From positions 19,606,895 to 19,670,894 of the forward strand of contig JAQMRL010000014.1 in the NCBI GenBank assembly GCA_035578175.1: a stretch of 64,000 bases of DNA, given 5' to 3'. The notes beneath the pieces were generated by a model that worked only from the letters and a program-made list of their open reading frames with translations, searched no databases and was not told the DNA's origin. The position numbers and the translations under genes were made by a program. The DNA is from Catonia carolina (lineage: Eukaryota > Arthropoda > Insecta > Hemiptera > Achilidae). The first letter of the stretch is position 1. Every line of letters starts with the position of its first letter. Of the stretch, positions 9,926 through 20,285 are shown piece after piece.

Positions 9926-10437
9926 ACGAGGAAGAATACAAAGATTACAGTGATATAAAGCAACTTAAGTTGATCAAATCACTTCGTACAACGATTTATT
10001 AATAACAACCAGAGTAAACAGAAATTAATATAGGGCTGATGACCTAAACATAAACAGGAATGATTTAAACGATAGAAAAATGAGCGGATTGCAGTGTCCA
10101 GTAATTAAGTCAAGTAGATAATATGATATTATAATCTCACCTAGATATTTATAAATAACAAACATCAAATGTAGGGTAAACAATTAAAAACACCCGTTCA
10201 TTTAACAACCTTACATAACAAACAACTAGGCTTATTCTTTTGATAAAAACAACACACCGTATGTTCATAACTAAAAAATAATACTGTAATTTTATAACAC
10301 ATATAAAAAAATAATATATAAATACAAAAAGAACACAATAAGCTCACAATACGAGTATGTCTAGTTAGCTTATATAATATAAATGGTTAATACATGTTTA
10401 GTAATGGACGTAAAAGAAGTCTTGCGACACATCATTA
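9926..10437. other. AT-rich stretch without recognised gene
   Basis: No coding frame or repeat termini seen, up to the TA that flanks the pogo-like element. Confidence 0.5.
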
Positions 10438-10439
10438 TA

Positions 10440-11551
10440 CAGTAGAATCTCGGTAGTCCGGCCGTGAAGTAACCCGGCCCTTAAAATGTTAGGCCTAAAA
10501 GTATGAAACCTCCCCAGGACAGATTTTGGTAAAAGATTAAAATTGAATTAGGGAGGAAGATGGGAAGGATAAAATGGATATTAAAAGGCGTATTAGAGAA
10601 GCTAAAGCTATGTTTATTAGTAAACGGCAGCTGCTTTCCTCAAATAGTCTAAAGTTGGAAATAAGAAAGCGACTAATAAAGAGTTGCATTTGGAGTATAG
10701 CACTCTATGGGTCAGAAACGTGGACTATTGGGAAGGTCGAGGAAAAGGCTTTGAATGCATTTGAGGTGTGGTGCTGGAGGAGAATGCTCAAGATAAAATG
10801 GACTGACAGGATCACGAATGTAGAGGTTTTACAAAGGGCAGAGGAAAGTAGATCTCTTTTGAAGCTTCTCGGGGGCAGACGACATTCTTATATTGGACAC
10901 ATAATAAGACGCAACGAATTTACGTTAAGCATTCTTGAAGGTACAGTTAATGGACAAAGGGGTCGTGGAAGGCCCCGGCTACAGTATCTAAACCAAATTA
11001 CAAAAGATCTGGGTGCTGAGAGCTATGCGCAATGGAAGAGGGTGGCAATGGACAGAGCTAGATGGAGGGCTGCCAACCAATCTTACGATTGAGGTAGAAG
11101 AAGAAGGGAAATCAACTTGACCTAATTACAGCGGATTTAATATAACATGTATGTTTAGGATTTGATTAAAGAAATAAATAAGCAGACCTTAATTATTATT
11201 AAATGGAATAATTTTTGGCCTTTTATCTGAAACCCAGAACCGGGTAATACTCTATACTTCATGCTGAATTGACAACGAAACGTAATTCTCAGAACACGAG
11301 CACCCCCACACCGCACTAGGCGATGTCAATAGCCGGTAATTATATTTAGTAAAATGACTACAAATGTACTCAGCAAAACTTTTTTAATTAGATAATTTAA
11401 TTTAAAATCACGTAGAAATCAATGCATATTCATTTTTTGTTTAAATTTATAATTTATGGTTCCAAAATTCCAACACATCCAGTAATCCGGCATTTTTAGT
11501 AATCCGGCACCCTCTCGGTCCCGAACAGGCCGGACTACTGAGATTATACTG
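10440..11551. mobile_element. pogo-like DNA transposon remnant
   Basis: The left terminus CAGTAGAATCTCGGTAGTCC matches the reverse complement of the right terminus (GGACTACTGAGATTATACTG). Both are flanked by TA, as in pogo/Tigger elements of the Tc1-mariner superfamily. Subterminal AGTAATCCGGCA repeats lie at the right end. No pogo transposase remains. The middle is occupied by a LINE fragment. Confidence 0.8.
10527..11110 (+). pseudogene. LINE fragment, post-RT region (RTE-like, second subfamily)
   Basis: An uninterrupted 172-codon frame (10574-11092) includes RLIKSCIWSIALYGSETWTI, FEVWCWRRMLKIKWTDRITN, YIGHIIRR and GRGRPRLQYLNQITKDLG, ending in ARWRAANQSYD and a stop. It corresponds to the C-terminal part of a LINE reverse transcriptase protein and lacks the polymerase motifs, so it is a 5'-truncated copy. 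The 3' tail is GAGGTAGAAGAAGAAG. The same subfamily (ALYGS.TWVIG, QRLECIKQITKD) recurs in broken form at 14353-15640. The open frame suggests a fairly young insertion, but there is no sign of expression. It sits within the pogo-like element. Confidence 0.8.
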
Positions 11552-11690
11552 TACTCGTATTTTTTAATGGAAGGTTGAAGAAGACCCCTTACACTGATAT
11601 TTAAAGGGTCCATTGTTTTGCTAAACTTCACCCAAACTTCATTTAGCCCACAAGGAACAATTAATTTTTTAATATTAATTTATCTTTTTA

Positions 11691-11712
11691 CTTTCTCTTG
11701 CCTATATGAATA
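11691..11712 (+). mobile_element. MT-A 5' tip, cut by mariner
   Basis: CTTTCTCTTGCCTATATGAA is the intact MT-A start. It is interrupted at a TA by the mariner terminus, so the mariner inserted into an MT-A copy whose remainder is no longer next to it. Confidence 0.75.
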
Positions 11713-11714
11713 TA

Positions 11715-12372
11715 CGAGGTGTGGCTATTAAATAACGAGACTGACGTTGTAAAAAAAATTTATTTTATTTTATACATAATCACTTATTGTCACCTTCAAT
11801 GTACACTCCTTCCCTATCCCTAAAACGCTCCATGCGAATTTTCCATTGTTGGAAACAGTGCTGAAGGTTATCTCCTGTCAGCTCCTTCAGGACACGTGCC
11901 GCTTTCTCTTTTGCAGCTTCCACAAACTCAAATCTTGTTCCTTTTAATGCAGATTTCACCTTAGGGAACAGGTAGAAGTCACATGGTGCAAGATCTGGTG
12001 AATAAGGTGGTTGTTCTAACACTGAGATGCTGTACTTGGCTAGGAACCTCTTGACAGATAACGCGGAATAAGCTGGCGCATTGTCTTGGTGAAGAACCCA
12101 TGATTTGTCCTTCTTGATTTCGGGGCGTTTTTTCCTTACATTTTGACGTAGTTTAAAGTACCTCAAGGTAGTAATATTGATTAATTGTTTGACCTTCACG
12201 AACCCAGTGAAGGTACACAATCCCATGGATATAAAAAAAGATCATTATTGCTTTAAATTTTGACTTGCTCATTCGAGCTTTTTTGGCTCTCGGTGAAGTT
12301 CGACTCTTCCAGTGCATGGATTGGCGTTTCGTTTTCGGATCAAAGTAAAAAACCACGTTTCATGACATGTTA
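11715..12372 (-). pseudogene. mariner transposase, 3' part (frameshifted)
   Basis: A mariner-type (DD34D) cut-and-paste transposase read on the minus strand. Two overlapping frames, 12356-12153 (WKSRTSPRAKKARMSKSKFK, IHGIVYLHW) and 12226-11780 (HQDNAPAYSAL, YSPDLAPCDFYLFPKVKSAL, ending EGVYIEGDNK), are one protein split by a frameshift. The second and third catalytic aspartates (QDN and CDF) are present 34 residues apart. The N-terminal DNA-binding part and the first catalytic residue are missing. The terminal inverted repeat CGAGGTGTGGCTATTAAATA follows the stop by about 30 bp. The sequence is closest to the second copy at 29967-30879. It resembles the irritans/SETMAR type, a family-level inference from the motifs. 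Confidence 0.85.
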
Positions 12373-12535
12373 TTATCTTCTCCTTGTTCCCTAAGGTGAA
12401 ATCTGCATTAAAAGGAAAAAGATTTGAGTCCAAATTCAGCTCTAGGATAGCGTGGTTTCAACAGAGAAACAAGAAACACAGGCATATGCAACTAAAATTC
12501 TTGTATTATACGTAAAAATTTACTCCATACATTAC
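12373..12535 (+). mobile_element. Inverted mariner fragment
   Basis: Near 12388-12435 the sequence CCCTAAGGTGAAATCTGCAT appears in the opposite orientation to the same block at 11950. The right side of this mariner is thus a rearranged, inverted piece and not the normal 5' end. No right terminus found. Confidence 0.6.
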
Positions 12536-12669
12536 TTAACTATTGCACAAAACAGATGAATTTAAAACTAAAACGACAACATTGCAATGCCACGAAGCAA
12601 ATCCGATTTTGCGACGTGACCGGTTCAAGAAGCGGTAACATCGTCTGAAAATCGACGGTTGCCGGCTCT

Positions 12670-12792
12670 AGGGTTAAATAGTTCAGCCATTTAATTAGCT
12701 GACTATGTGATAAGAAACGAACTGTTTTTTGTAACCCTCGAACTAACAGATTGAATGCAATTAATTTAACACTCCACCTGCCCTTTATAGGC
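12670..12792 (-). mobile_element. SR-B fragment
   Basis: Minus-strand 5' third of SR-B: TTAGCTGACTATGTGATAAG through ACACTCCACCTGCCCTTTAT. Confidence 0.75.
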
Positions 12793-12834
12793 AGCGATAG
12801 ATAACTAGTGATAGTTGAAAATCGGTTCAACTGG

Positions 12835-13085
12835 AGGAAGAGAAAGATAAAGACTGGTTGAGCAAAAAGAGGAAAAGTGGTACGGAAAAGGGAAGAGGAG
12901 GAGCAGGAGAAAGTGGAATAGTAGAAACGATCGAGGAAAACTACAGGAGGAGAAGAAAGAGAAAGACTTGATAAAGAAAAGAGGAAAAGTGGAGGAGGGA
13001 AGATAGAGGAAAACCGGAGAGGAGTAGCAGGAGAAGCGATAAAAGAAAGGGAAAAGAGAAGGATAAACAGTAAAAGAAATAGAAA
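12835..13085. repeat. Polypurine tract
   Basis: About 250 bp of GA-rich plus strand, similar in texture to 9115-9925. Long open frames across it are artefacts of composition. A further GA-rich stretch lies at 13262-13370. Confidence 0.75.
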
Positions 13086-13095
13086 ATTTTTTTTT

Positions 13096-13262
13096 TTGGT
13101 TAAACGTCCGGCTGTTGTGCAATCACTGCTAATGCAGACGGTGAAGGATGAAATGTTTTTTGTAACGTATGAAAATATGCCGTACCTGAAAATGGGATTC
13201 GAACCCAAGACCACATTATGAGAGGCGAGAACGTTACAAACTACGCCAATGCGACCGTAAAA
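13096..13262 (-). mobile_element. SINE-2 (tRNA-derived)
   Basis: Minus-strand SINE-2 with a B box (TGGGATTCGAACCCAAGACC, reverse sense) and an A-box region (CTACGCCAATGCG). Body TTACAAAAAACATTTCATCC in sense. Tail AAAAAAAAATTTTC next to the polypurine tract. Confidence 0.85.
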
Positions 13263-13370
13263 GAGAATAAGGGACAATTGGATTGGTAAGAGAAGAAAAT
13301 CAAGAGGAAAAAGGAGGGAAAATAGGAAAAGACCACGAGAGATGGAGGAAAAGAAATAAAACTGGAGAAT

Positions 13371-14135
13371 TTTTTAATTTTTGTTCACCTGGTACAGTCA
13401 ACTAGAGACTTGTTAAAAGGTGGACTAACATGGATGATAAGGAATATTATTGACTATTAAAACCTTGTAACTAACATGTTTGCATGTCCCAAAACATGTC
13501 GAATGAAGAACCTTAATCACTGTCATTATAAATCATTACTTTCTATTTCAAATCCATCATCATCAACAAAACTAACTCTTCTACTATCACTATCTCTCTT
13601 TCTCATACACACACTACATCTGAAAACAATATTACCAGATTAAAAAATAATAATAAAATACATAACTAATGATTATTATTATTTAATTACAATCCTTTGC
13701 TTGTTTCTTAACTAAACTTTTTATTATTTGTTGTTATTATTTTTTTCTTTTTACAAATGTTGCAATCTTTTTGTTAACGTACAATTAAGTGTGAATTCCT
13801 CAAATCTGATGTAACGTATCTAAGTTACTTCCTTTTTACAAAAGAAAATAATTTTTTTATTTATTTATGATGTAATTAAAATGTAATTAGGAGTATCGTT
13901 AACGTTTATTGTAAAAATTTTTACTGTGTGTTTATATGTTTTGTAATATTTTTATTTTTGTTCGATTTTCTTACCGGAAACCTATAAATTGAGGTCATTG
14001 TACTTAAGTGACTTTTCAGAAATACTCAAAATATAGATTCTAATTTTTCTTATTACTGAAATCTAGTCCGGGATTAATGAGGAATATTTTTTCAACCACC
14101 GATAGGTCACAACTAAAAGACAAATGAATACAGAA
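13371..14135. other. AT-rich stretch without recognised gene
   Basis: No supported gene or repeat termini. Long A/T runs only. Confidence 0.5.
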
Positions 14136-14225
14136 AAATCTAATGTGAAACATTTACACGACTTTCTCTTGACAATGTAAACAATGACCAATATAACCTA
14201 ACATTAGTAAACAATGTAAAATGAC
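14136..14225 (-). mobile_element. MT-A 3' end fragment
   Basis: ATCTAATGTGAAACATTTAC, ACTTTCTCTTGACAATGTAA and AACCTAACATTAGTAAACAA match the minus-strand MT-A end. Confidence 0.7.
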
Positions 14226-14229
14226 AAAA

Positions 14230-14345
14230 ATGGCCGCCTCCGTGACGTACTGGATAGCGCGCTAGCCTACTAAGCGGAGGCCCCGGGTTCGATTCTCGGC
14301 TAGGGTCTGGAAAGTATTACGTGTCAAAACCCGTCATTACAGTTT
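14230..14345 (+). mobile_element. SINE-3 (tRNA-derived)
   Basis: Head GCCGCCTCCGTGACGTACTG with A box TGGATAGCGCGCTAGC and B box GGGTTCGATTCTCGG. Body GGAAAGTATTACGTGTCAAA then AACCCGTCATTACAGTTTCT. Other copies lie at 62500 (minus) and 29880 (minus, cut by mariner). Confidence 0.8.
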
Positions 14346-14352
14346 CTTAATC

Positions 14353-14582
14353 CATCGTAATATTGCTCAAGCAAACAAACGAATTGCTCAAGCTAGAAAC
14401 GCCTTTGAAATTAAAAATAGCTTACTAACTACAAACATTGACTTAAAGATTAGGAAAAATTTCTTAAAACACTTCGTTTGGAGTGTAGCATTATACGGGA
14501 GTAAAACGTGGGTGATAGGGGCTGTAGAAAGAAAGAGGATAGAAGTTTTTCAAATGTGTTATAGGAAAATGTTGAAGATTAA
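14353..14582 (+). pseudogene. LINE fragment (RTE-like, second subfamily), left part
   Basis: Reads AQARNAFEIKNSLLTTNIDL, then FVWSVALYGSKTWVIGAVE and FQMCYRKMLKI, matching the fragment at 10574-11092. It is interrupted after MLKI by MT-C and continues at 15321. It is truncated at the 5' end, with no polymerase motifs. A LINE relic split by a later DNA element. Confidence 0.75.
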
Positions 14583-15320
14583 GGGGAGACTGTACTTTGT
14601 ATCACGCCAATGTTGAATTTGCTATTTTTAGGTATATTTTTCATAGAATTGGTAAAAGATAGATAAATGAAACTTTACACACTTTTAGTTGTCGGGTTTC
14701 TCTAGCTACTCACAGCTTTTCAATTTAATCTGTGAGCCCATAAAATTAAAAACAAATTAACGAATAACATAAAATATTTACAAATTTCTTTATACATTTT
14801 TTGGATATTAGTAATTGTTGGAGCATCTGAGAAAGTCATTAAAATGTCGGTATTTGTGCATGTACAAAATGAATAACTGGTAAAACATTCAGCCAGCTAG
14901 GTTTAATGGGTTCCGAGAAAATGTACCTAAATTTTAAAATCTAAATTTACGGGAACAGCCAAAAAACAAAAAGGGAACAAATCAAAAAGAAAATGTACAC
15001 AAACAAGTAAATTTCCCATCAACAGTTGGTTAGAAAGCTGTACCAACAGATGAGAATATTAAAAACAGTAACGCAGGTATTTTAAAAAAAATTAAATTCC
15101 CTTTGCTCTAAAACGATTGGTATTATAAATTAAGAAAAGTATTGGTTCTTGATGAAATGATAATTTTTCCGGATATGCCTGCTAAAAACTAAATTTTTTC
15201 ATTAAAATAATTTTTTTAAGTAATTAAATGTTTTTCTTGTAGGTATAAGTCTGAACTATTGAAACACATAAAAAACCGAAAATTGAAATTTTCAGTGAAA
15301 ATTATCATACAGTCTCACTT
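14583..15320 (+). mobile_element. MT-C, non-autonomous DNA element
   Basis: Ends GGGGAGACTGTACTTTG and CATACAGTCTCACTT form short inverted repeats around a shared GAGACTGTA core. The left flank is TTAA. It splits a LINE frame, so the boundaries are supported by restoration of the reading on both sides. A second, longer copy lies in the opposite orientation at 60996-62037. It has no coding capacity. Confidence 0.7.
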
Positions 15321-15640
15321 GGGTAAACAAAATAAGTAACTTAAAAGTTTTTAGGCGAGTGAAGAAAAAAATAAGTATATGGAAGCATTTTCCTAGAAGA
15401 AGGGACAAGCAAGTGGGGTATATCTTAAGACATCCAGGTATTGGTCTATCAATAATGGAGGGTAATATTGAGGGAGTGAATTGTAGGGGGAGGCAAAGGT
15501 TAGAATGTATAAAGCAAATTACAAAAGATGTAGAGTACTACAGGTAGCCTACGTAGATATAAAACGACTTGCGCAAGATAGAACAGCTTGGAAAACTATA
15601 TCAAACCAGTCGAGAGACTGATGACAAAATCCCATCGTAG
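15321..15640 (+). pseudogene. LINE fragment (RTE-like), right part
   Basis: Continuation after MT-C: WVNKISNLKVF, VGYILRHPGIGLSIMEGNIE, GRQRLECIKQITKDVE, then after a small break KRLAQDRTAWKTISNQSRD. It parallels the end of the 10574-11092 frame (WKRVAMDRARWRAANQS). Stops and one frameshift make it inactive. No long 3' tail is visible. Confidence 0.7.
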
Positions 15641-15684
15641 TCGCTAATTGACAAGCTGTTGATACGACTTTAAATAATCAAAAT

Positions 15685-15922
15685 AACTGAAAAACATAAC
15701 CTAATTTTAATCATAAGTGAATCATTTAAAATAAAAACCAACCTCAGTTTGGCTTAATAATACGGAAAATCACTTTTTGACGCAAAACTAGGATCTGTAG
15801 AGTAAAATACTTAAAAAATAAAGGTTATAGATCAATTAATTTTCTTATAAATTTGATTATAAACAATTTTGTCGTAAAATGCATACTAAGGCCGCAATCT
15901 TAAAAAATACTTTTTACTTTCC
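15685..15922 (-). mobile_element. MT-A internal fragment
   Basis: Minus-strand block from AACATAACCTAATTTTAATC to GTAAAATGCATACTAAGGCC. Both termini lost. Confidence 0.75.
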
Positions 15923-16232
15923 TGTATCGTTTAGCGGTTATAATCTTGGATAATTTTTAAATCATATAAAACATAAAAAATAGAAGTAAAATTTTTATCT
16001 ACATCAATTTAAAACTTTTAAACTTGTATCTTTATAGTCTTAGCAATATCTTACTTAGCAGTTTTTTTTATTATGTTTATGAAAACTGTAAATATTAAAA
16101 ATAATTAAACTAAATAATTATAATACTCGTATAATAATATTTTATGATATATATAATAAAGTAAATGCGTTTAAAATTTGTCTTGATTTTATTTTTACAT
16201 TTCTGTCAATTTATTTGTGATTTGAGTGGCTG
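15923..16232. other. AT-rich stretch without recognised gene
   Basis: No gene or repeat ends recognised. Confidence 0.45.
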
Positions 16233-16272
16233 CCCCTAGGTACATCAGCGTCAGTCCCTAGGTACGTCACCA

Positions 16273-16468
16273 TGTCGTACCTAGGGACAGCTTACAGGCT
16301 TCCTCAAAAACGTTCGTCTTTAGTTATTTGAATGACTGTAGAATTTTTAAATTATTTTACAAACTCGTCCATTTAGTATAAAAATGTATAGGACCAAAAT
16401 AATTAGTGTATCTCCAAACACATAATTTAAAATAATTATCAAAAGAAATTTGTCCCTAGGTACGACAC
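16273..16468. repeat. Short inverted-repeat element with CCTAGGTAC ends
   Basis: TGTCGTACCTAGGGACA at the left faces TGTCCCTAGGTACGACA at the right (196 bp). Two further direct CCCTAGGTAC copies lie just upstream at 16235 and 16257, so four copies cluster within 240 bp. Target duplication not clear. Confidence 0.6.
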
Positions 16469-17376
16469 CTTCCCCTATATAGGAAGGCAAGTATTGTTTC
16501 ATGTCGATTTTTCAAAATCGAGTTTTCACCGGATCTACACGTTTTCACACCCTCTGAACCCAAAAAACATGGTTTTAGCGATTTGTGTGTGTGTGTGTCT
16601 ACGAAGTTGAAACTTGAAACTTAAGTTAGACTAAACTAGACTAGACTAGACTAAACTAGAGAACGCGACACGAACATTTTCATCAAAATCGGTCAACCGG
16701 AAGTAGTACTTTATTCGTGTCATTTTTCATTTTTTTGCGATTTTTCTCAAAAACGGCTCGTACAATTTTTTGAAAATCACCTCATTTACTACATTTTTTA
16801 TGCTCTACAAGATAGGGCCTAGGCGCCATGTCTGCTGAAATTCTTGGGAAGGCTGGTTTTACGTATAAAAATTGTTCTTTTAAAGACTGCGACTTTTTAT
16901 GCATTTAAGAGCAAAAATGTATATAACAGAAGTTGTGGAGAATTTAAAATCCTACCACTTTTATTTCCAACCTTCGTTTTTATAACGCTTAGTTTAGCGG
17001 TAATTAGCGATTTCCTGTTTGTTTTTTCACGAAATTGTGTAACAAAAAATTGATTTTTTTAAAGATTTCAGCCTTAGTATGCATTTTACGACAAAAACGT
17101 ATACAATCAAATTTATAGAAAATTACAAGATCTACTACTTATATTTTAAGCATATTTCTCCACAGAGCCTAGTTTAGCGTGAAAGAGTGATTTTCCGCAT
17201 TTTTAAGCCAAACTGAGGTTGATTTTCAGTTTGCGTCTTTCACTCGTGTAAAAATTAGGTTATGTTTATTAAGGTTAGTTTTTTGTTTATTTCTAATGTT
17301 TTATTACTAATGTTAGGTTATATTGTTAATTATTAGCATAGGCAAGAGAAAGATGTGTGAGTGTTTCACACCAGAT
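16469..17376 (+). mobile_element. MT-A copy, 5' tip missing
   Basis: Runs from TATATAGGAAGGCAAGTATT through the TG microsatellite (16584-16598) and both internal repeats to AGTGTTTCACACCAG. A short AGACTA minisatellite expansion lies at 16626-16660. Confidence 0.85.
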
Positions 17377-17422
17377 TTTTTTCTACAAGAGCTCACCCTC
17401 CCCAAGAATTTCAGCAGACAAT

Positions 17423-17478
17423 AATTGACTGACCATGTGATAAGAAACAAAACTATTTTTTGTAGCCCTGGAACCAGC
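17423..17478 (-). mobile_element. SR-B fragment, interrupted by a LINE
   Basis: ACTGACCATGTGATAAGAAA ... GCCCTGGAACCAGC (minus strand). Its continuation TTAACACTTCACCTGCCTGT is found at 18028-18053 beyond the LINE. Confidence 0.65.
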
Positions 17479-18020
17479 ATCTTAGTATGGGGTAATTCTA
17501 GCATGGGTAATATGAATAGGGTTTTTAAAATTCAAAAGAAAGCTATTAAGTGTATGGTGGGAGCTAATCAGCTAACCTCATGCAGGCCACTATTTAAGGA
17601 GCTTAAATTGCTTACAGTTCCCTCTCTCTACATTTTTGAGGTGATTCTGTATGTCAGGCAAAATAATTTTATGCAGAATTTCAATGTCCACAATCATAAC
17701 ACGAGAAACAGAAATGATTATTATGTGGCTAATCACTCCACAAAATTGTTTGAACAAACACCTACTTATGCAGGGAGACAATTCATGAATAAATTACCCC
17801 AATTTTTAAAATGTGATAATTTGCATTCCGTTAAAAAAACATCTGAAAAATTACTTGATCGGTGAAACTTTTTATAGCGTACAAGAATTTCTTTCTTGAT
17901 ATTAGTGATACCTTGTGTGATTGTTATATATATTTTAGGCGTTATAACTGACATGTCCTATACTCCTCCTGGAGTCTCCAGAACACAAACAAAAGAGAAA
18001 AAAGAAAGCATATTGAGAGC
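17479..18020 (+). pseudogene. CR1/L2-like LINE, C-terminal part
   Basis: The plus-strand frame reads WGNSSMGNMNRVFKIQKKAI, then CMVGANQLTSCRPLFKELKL, FNVHNHNTRNRNDYYVANHS and FEQTPTYAGRQFMNKLPQF. The RxFKxQKxAIR, CRPLFK, HNxNTRxxND and LPxxLK pattern is the C-terminus of reverse transcriptases of CR1/L2-type LINEs. A frameshift lies near the end. The 3' untranslated end carries CATGTCCTATACTCCTCCTG and TGGAGTCTCC. The same family occurs at 29165 (plus), 23504 (minus) and 48078 (minus). The 5' part is missing. Clade assignment is by pattern only. Confidence 0.75.
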
Positions 18021-18059
18021 AAGTACCTTAACACTTCACCTGCCTGTCAAGGACATTTT

Positions 18060-18700
18060 TACAAATATATAAATTATTATTTTTTAAATGCAATTGTTAA
18101 TTTTTAAAATAATTGTAATAATTTTTAAAAGTAAACATCCAGGGATAAAATAAAAATAAAACCTAACAAAGCAATTAAACACTTTCAAACAATTAGCAAT
18201 ATTAAAATAAAATAACAAAACACAATAACTTCACATAAAATAATTAAGTAAAAAAAAAAAACGATACATTAACAAAGTTACTTTATTTGTTTAACTTGTT
18301 AAATAACAGCAATGGGAACTTTCTAAAAATAAATTGTTAAAAATACTTTAAAAAACACATTAGTTAAATTGTAAAATAAATAAATTTACAAATATAATAA
18401 CAAAAAAGTACAAAATGCATCGTTACACGAATTACCTAACCAGGCAGAAACAAATTAAAAGTAAAATCACTTTTATTTTACGGTTAGGCTTAACATGAAG
18501 TTTAAAAGAAAAACATAAAAAAAATAATTTTAATGAGATTTTTATACAAAAATGCGAAAGTCTTACGTAATAAACTTATCAGTTTGGGGTCCGCCATATT
18601 GATTTCCATTGACAAGCAGTATTGTGAGCTCCCATTTATTTAAACATTTAGGAAAAATTTATTTCCGAAAATTATAATTTATGAGCAATAAGTAATTCAA
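18060..18700. other. AT-rich stretch without recognised gene
   Basis: Very AT-rich with many A runs. No supported frame or repeat end. Confidence 0.5.
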
Positions 18701-18846
18701 ACAGAAAGTTTTACATTGTGCATATAAATTTTTTATTTTCTCCCACAAAATATAAGAATTTTTGTCTGTAGTAAGCATTTTACGGAGTATAAGAATTCCT
18801 TTGTAAATAGGTTTTAGGTGAAAAATAAAATAAATTTCCAACTATA
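18701..18846. repeat. Local repeat shared with 26372-26500
   Basis: GCATATAAATTTTTTATTTT, ATATAAGAATTTTT.TCTG, GAGTATAAGAATTCCTTT and GGTGAAAAATA occur in the same order at both places. Family and termini unknown. Confidence 0.6.
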
Positions 18847-19029
18847 GGTACTCAAGTCACGAGATTGCCTTTGCGTATGTGTGGGCTGTGAGGAAGGGCA
18901 GTGATATATTTGCAGTGCTGCCAACGTCAACAGTGAGACACTACTCGTACATTTCATTACCGTGCAGTTTCTAGATATATTTTGTAAGCTGTGGTTTATT
19001 CCGAGAAAATGTTTCTTCATAAACCTTAT

Positions 19030-19594
19030 GTTGTTGTTTAGGTAAACAGCCAAAAGGCTGGTTTGAACATCTAGAGGTTTTACTAAGTATAAACGAAGAG
19101 TGAGGTGGTTTACTATTGCCTTCCTCACCGAGTTGAAAGAATACCAGGCATGTCAGGGTGCCTGACATGCACCCTGCATTATCAGCATTCTCCTTCTCCT
19201 TTTCCTCCTGCTTCTCCTCCTCTTTTTCTTTCTCATATTCCTTCTGATTCTCCTTCTCCTCCTTTTCCTTCGGCTTCTCCTCCTCCTCCTCCTTCTGCTT
19301 CTCCCTCTCCTTCTTCTCCTATCAGCATGCCAGGCCCTCAGAAAAGCACCCAATTTCCACCCTGCAAATGACATCTTCACATCATTCACCACAGGGACTG
19401 GCTGTATAGTGAAATTCATTACTCTCAGAGGAGATAACTCTGACTAGTGTCTTTAACACCTCTACCTCTTCTGTTCTTAAATAGTTCAGTCATACTTGGC
19501 TGACTATATGATAAGAAACAGAACTATTTTTTGTAGGCCTGGAACCAACAGATCGAGTGCAATTAATTTAACACTCCACCTGCCTGTTATGGGC
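19030..19594 (-). mobile_element. SR-B copy carrying a pyrimidine insert
   Basis: Minus-strand SR-B from GTTGTTTAGGTAAACAGCCA to CTCCACCTGCCTGTTATGGG, nearly complete. It is interrupted at 19189-19319 by a CT-rich tract flanked by direct repeats of TATCAGCAT. Confidence 0.85.
19189..19319 (-). repeat. CT-rich tract flanked by a 9-bp duplication
   Basis: About 130 bp of TCCTTC/TCCTCC repeats between TATCAGCAT copies at 19180-19188 and 19320-19328. The pattern fits insertion of little more than the GAAGAAG tail of an RTE-like LINE. Slippage expansion is the alternative. Confidence 0.6.
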
Positions 19595-19734
19595 AAATAA
19601 ACCTTATAAGAAATAAATATGACCTGTAATATTGCTTATAGCTTAATTACATGACTAGAAATGTTTGATTTACTGTAATTACGAATGAATCGCCTTCTTT
19701 ACTATTGCTGACATCGGCGTTTTCATTATCAGTC

Positions 19735-19992
19735 TCTCTAGTATCTACCTAACCGTTTTCTTTTTTTACCAGGTGTCAACAATCCTCTTAAAGAATAGCT
19801 TCTTCACGTCTTTAATTCCTTCTTTATTTTTTGAATTGTGAAAAGAGAAACATCACAGTAGTTAGCTGCTCGCTCACGGCTTTTGTTAAGAGGCACGGAT
19901 ACGCATTTTGGTTTAACTTCAACCTCACAACATTTTATTACATTGGGTTCAGCACTGTGAATAGTTTGACCACGTTTTCGAGAAACCGACAT
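19735..19992 (-). pseudogene. IS630/Tc1-type transposase N-terminal fragment
   Basis: The minus-strand frame starts MSVSRKRGQTIHSAEPNVIK and continues ERAANYCDVSLFTIQKIKKE. After a stop comes LTPGKKRKRLGRY. An RKRGxxIHSxxxxVI start, a helix-turn-helix ending in STIxRIxKE and a TPGKKRxR linker are the usual opening of one group of insect IS630/Tc1-like transposases. No DDE domain follows, so only the DNA-binding start survives. Termini were not found. The assignment rests on these motifs alone. Confidence 0.5.
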
Positions 19993-20194
19993 TTGTGTTT
20001 ACGGTAACAAACAGTTATATTCGTATAGTTTACCTACAAAAAGTTCCACGATATACTGTATATGCTCTGGGTATAGTTTAAATTGTTATGTTTATCGTAC
20101 TGAAATAAAAGTAGTCGCGAATGCGCACTGATGCTTTGCCCCCTTTACCCTTCGTTACAAACTAGGGCAAACTCGTGACTCACTTGATTATTTA

Positions 20195-20285
20195 TATACG
20201 CTGAGACAAATTGTGTTAAATTTAATGGTAAACAAGCTTATTGAAGTAACCAAGTATAAGTATTAGTAATAAATGAATCTGCCCA
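20195..20285 (+). repeat. Repeat shared with 26497-26590
   Basis: GCTGAGACAAATTGTGTTAA ... AATAAATGAATCTG precedes an SR-B copy here and again at 26497-26590, also directly before an SR-B copy. The shared junction suggests one duplicated block rather than two independent insertions. Confidence 0.65.

Noticed and set aside
9107..9941. Long minus-strand frames (251 and 275 codons) rich in Ser, Leu and Pro, and plus-strand Glu/Lys-rich frames
   Set aside because: They are translations of the polypurine tract in several frames at once. Stop depletion by composition explains their length.
12540..13277. 245-codon minus-strand frame
   Set aside because: It runs through an SR-B piece, a polypurine tract and a SINE-2 copy. 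No domain, and its parts are identified repeats.
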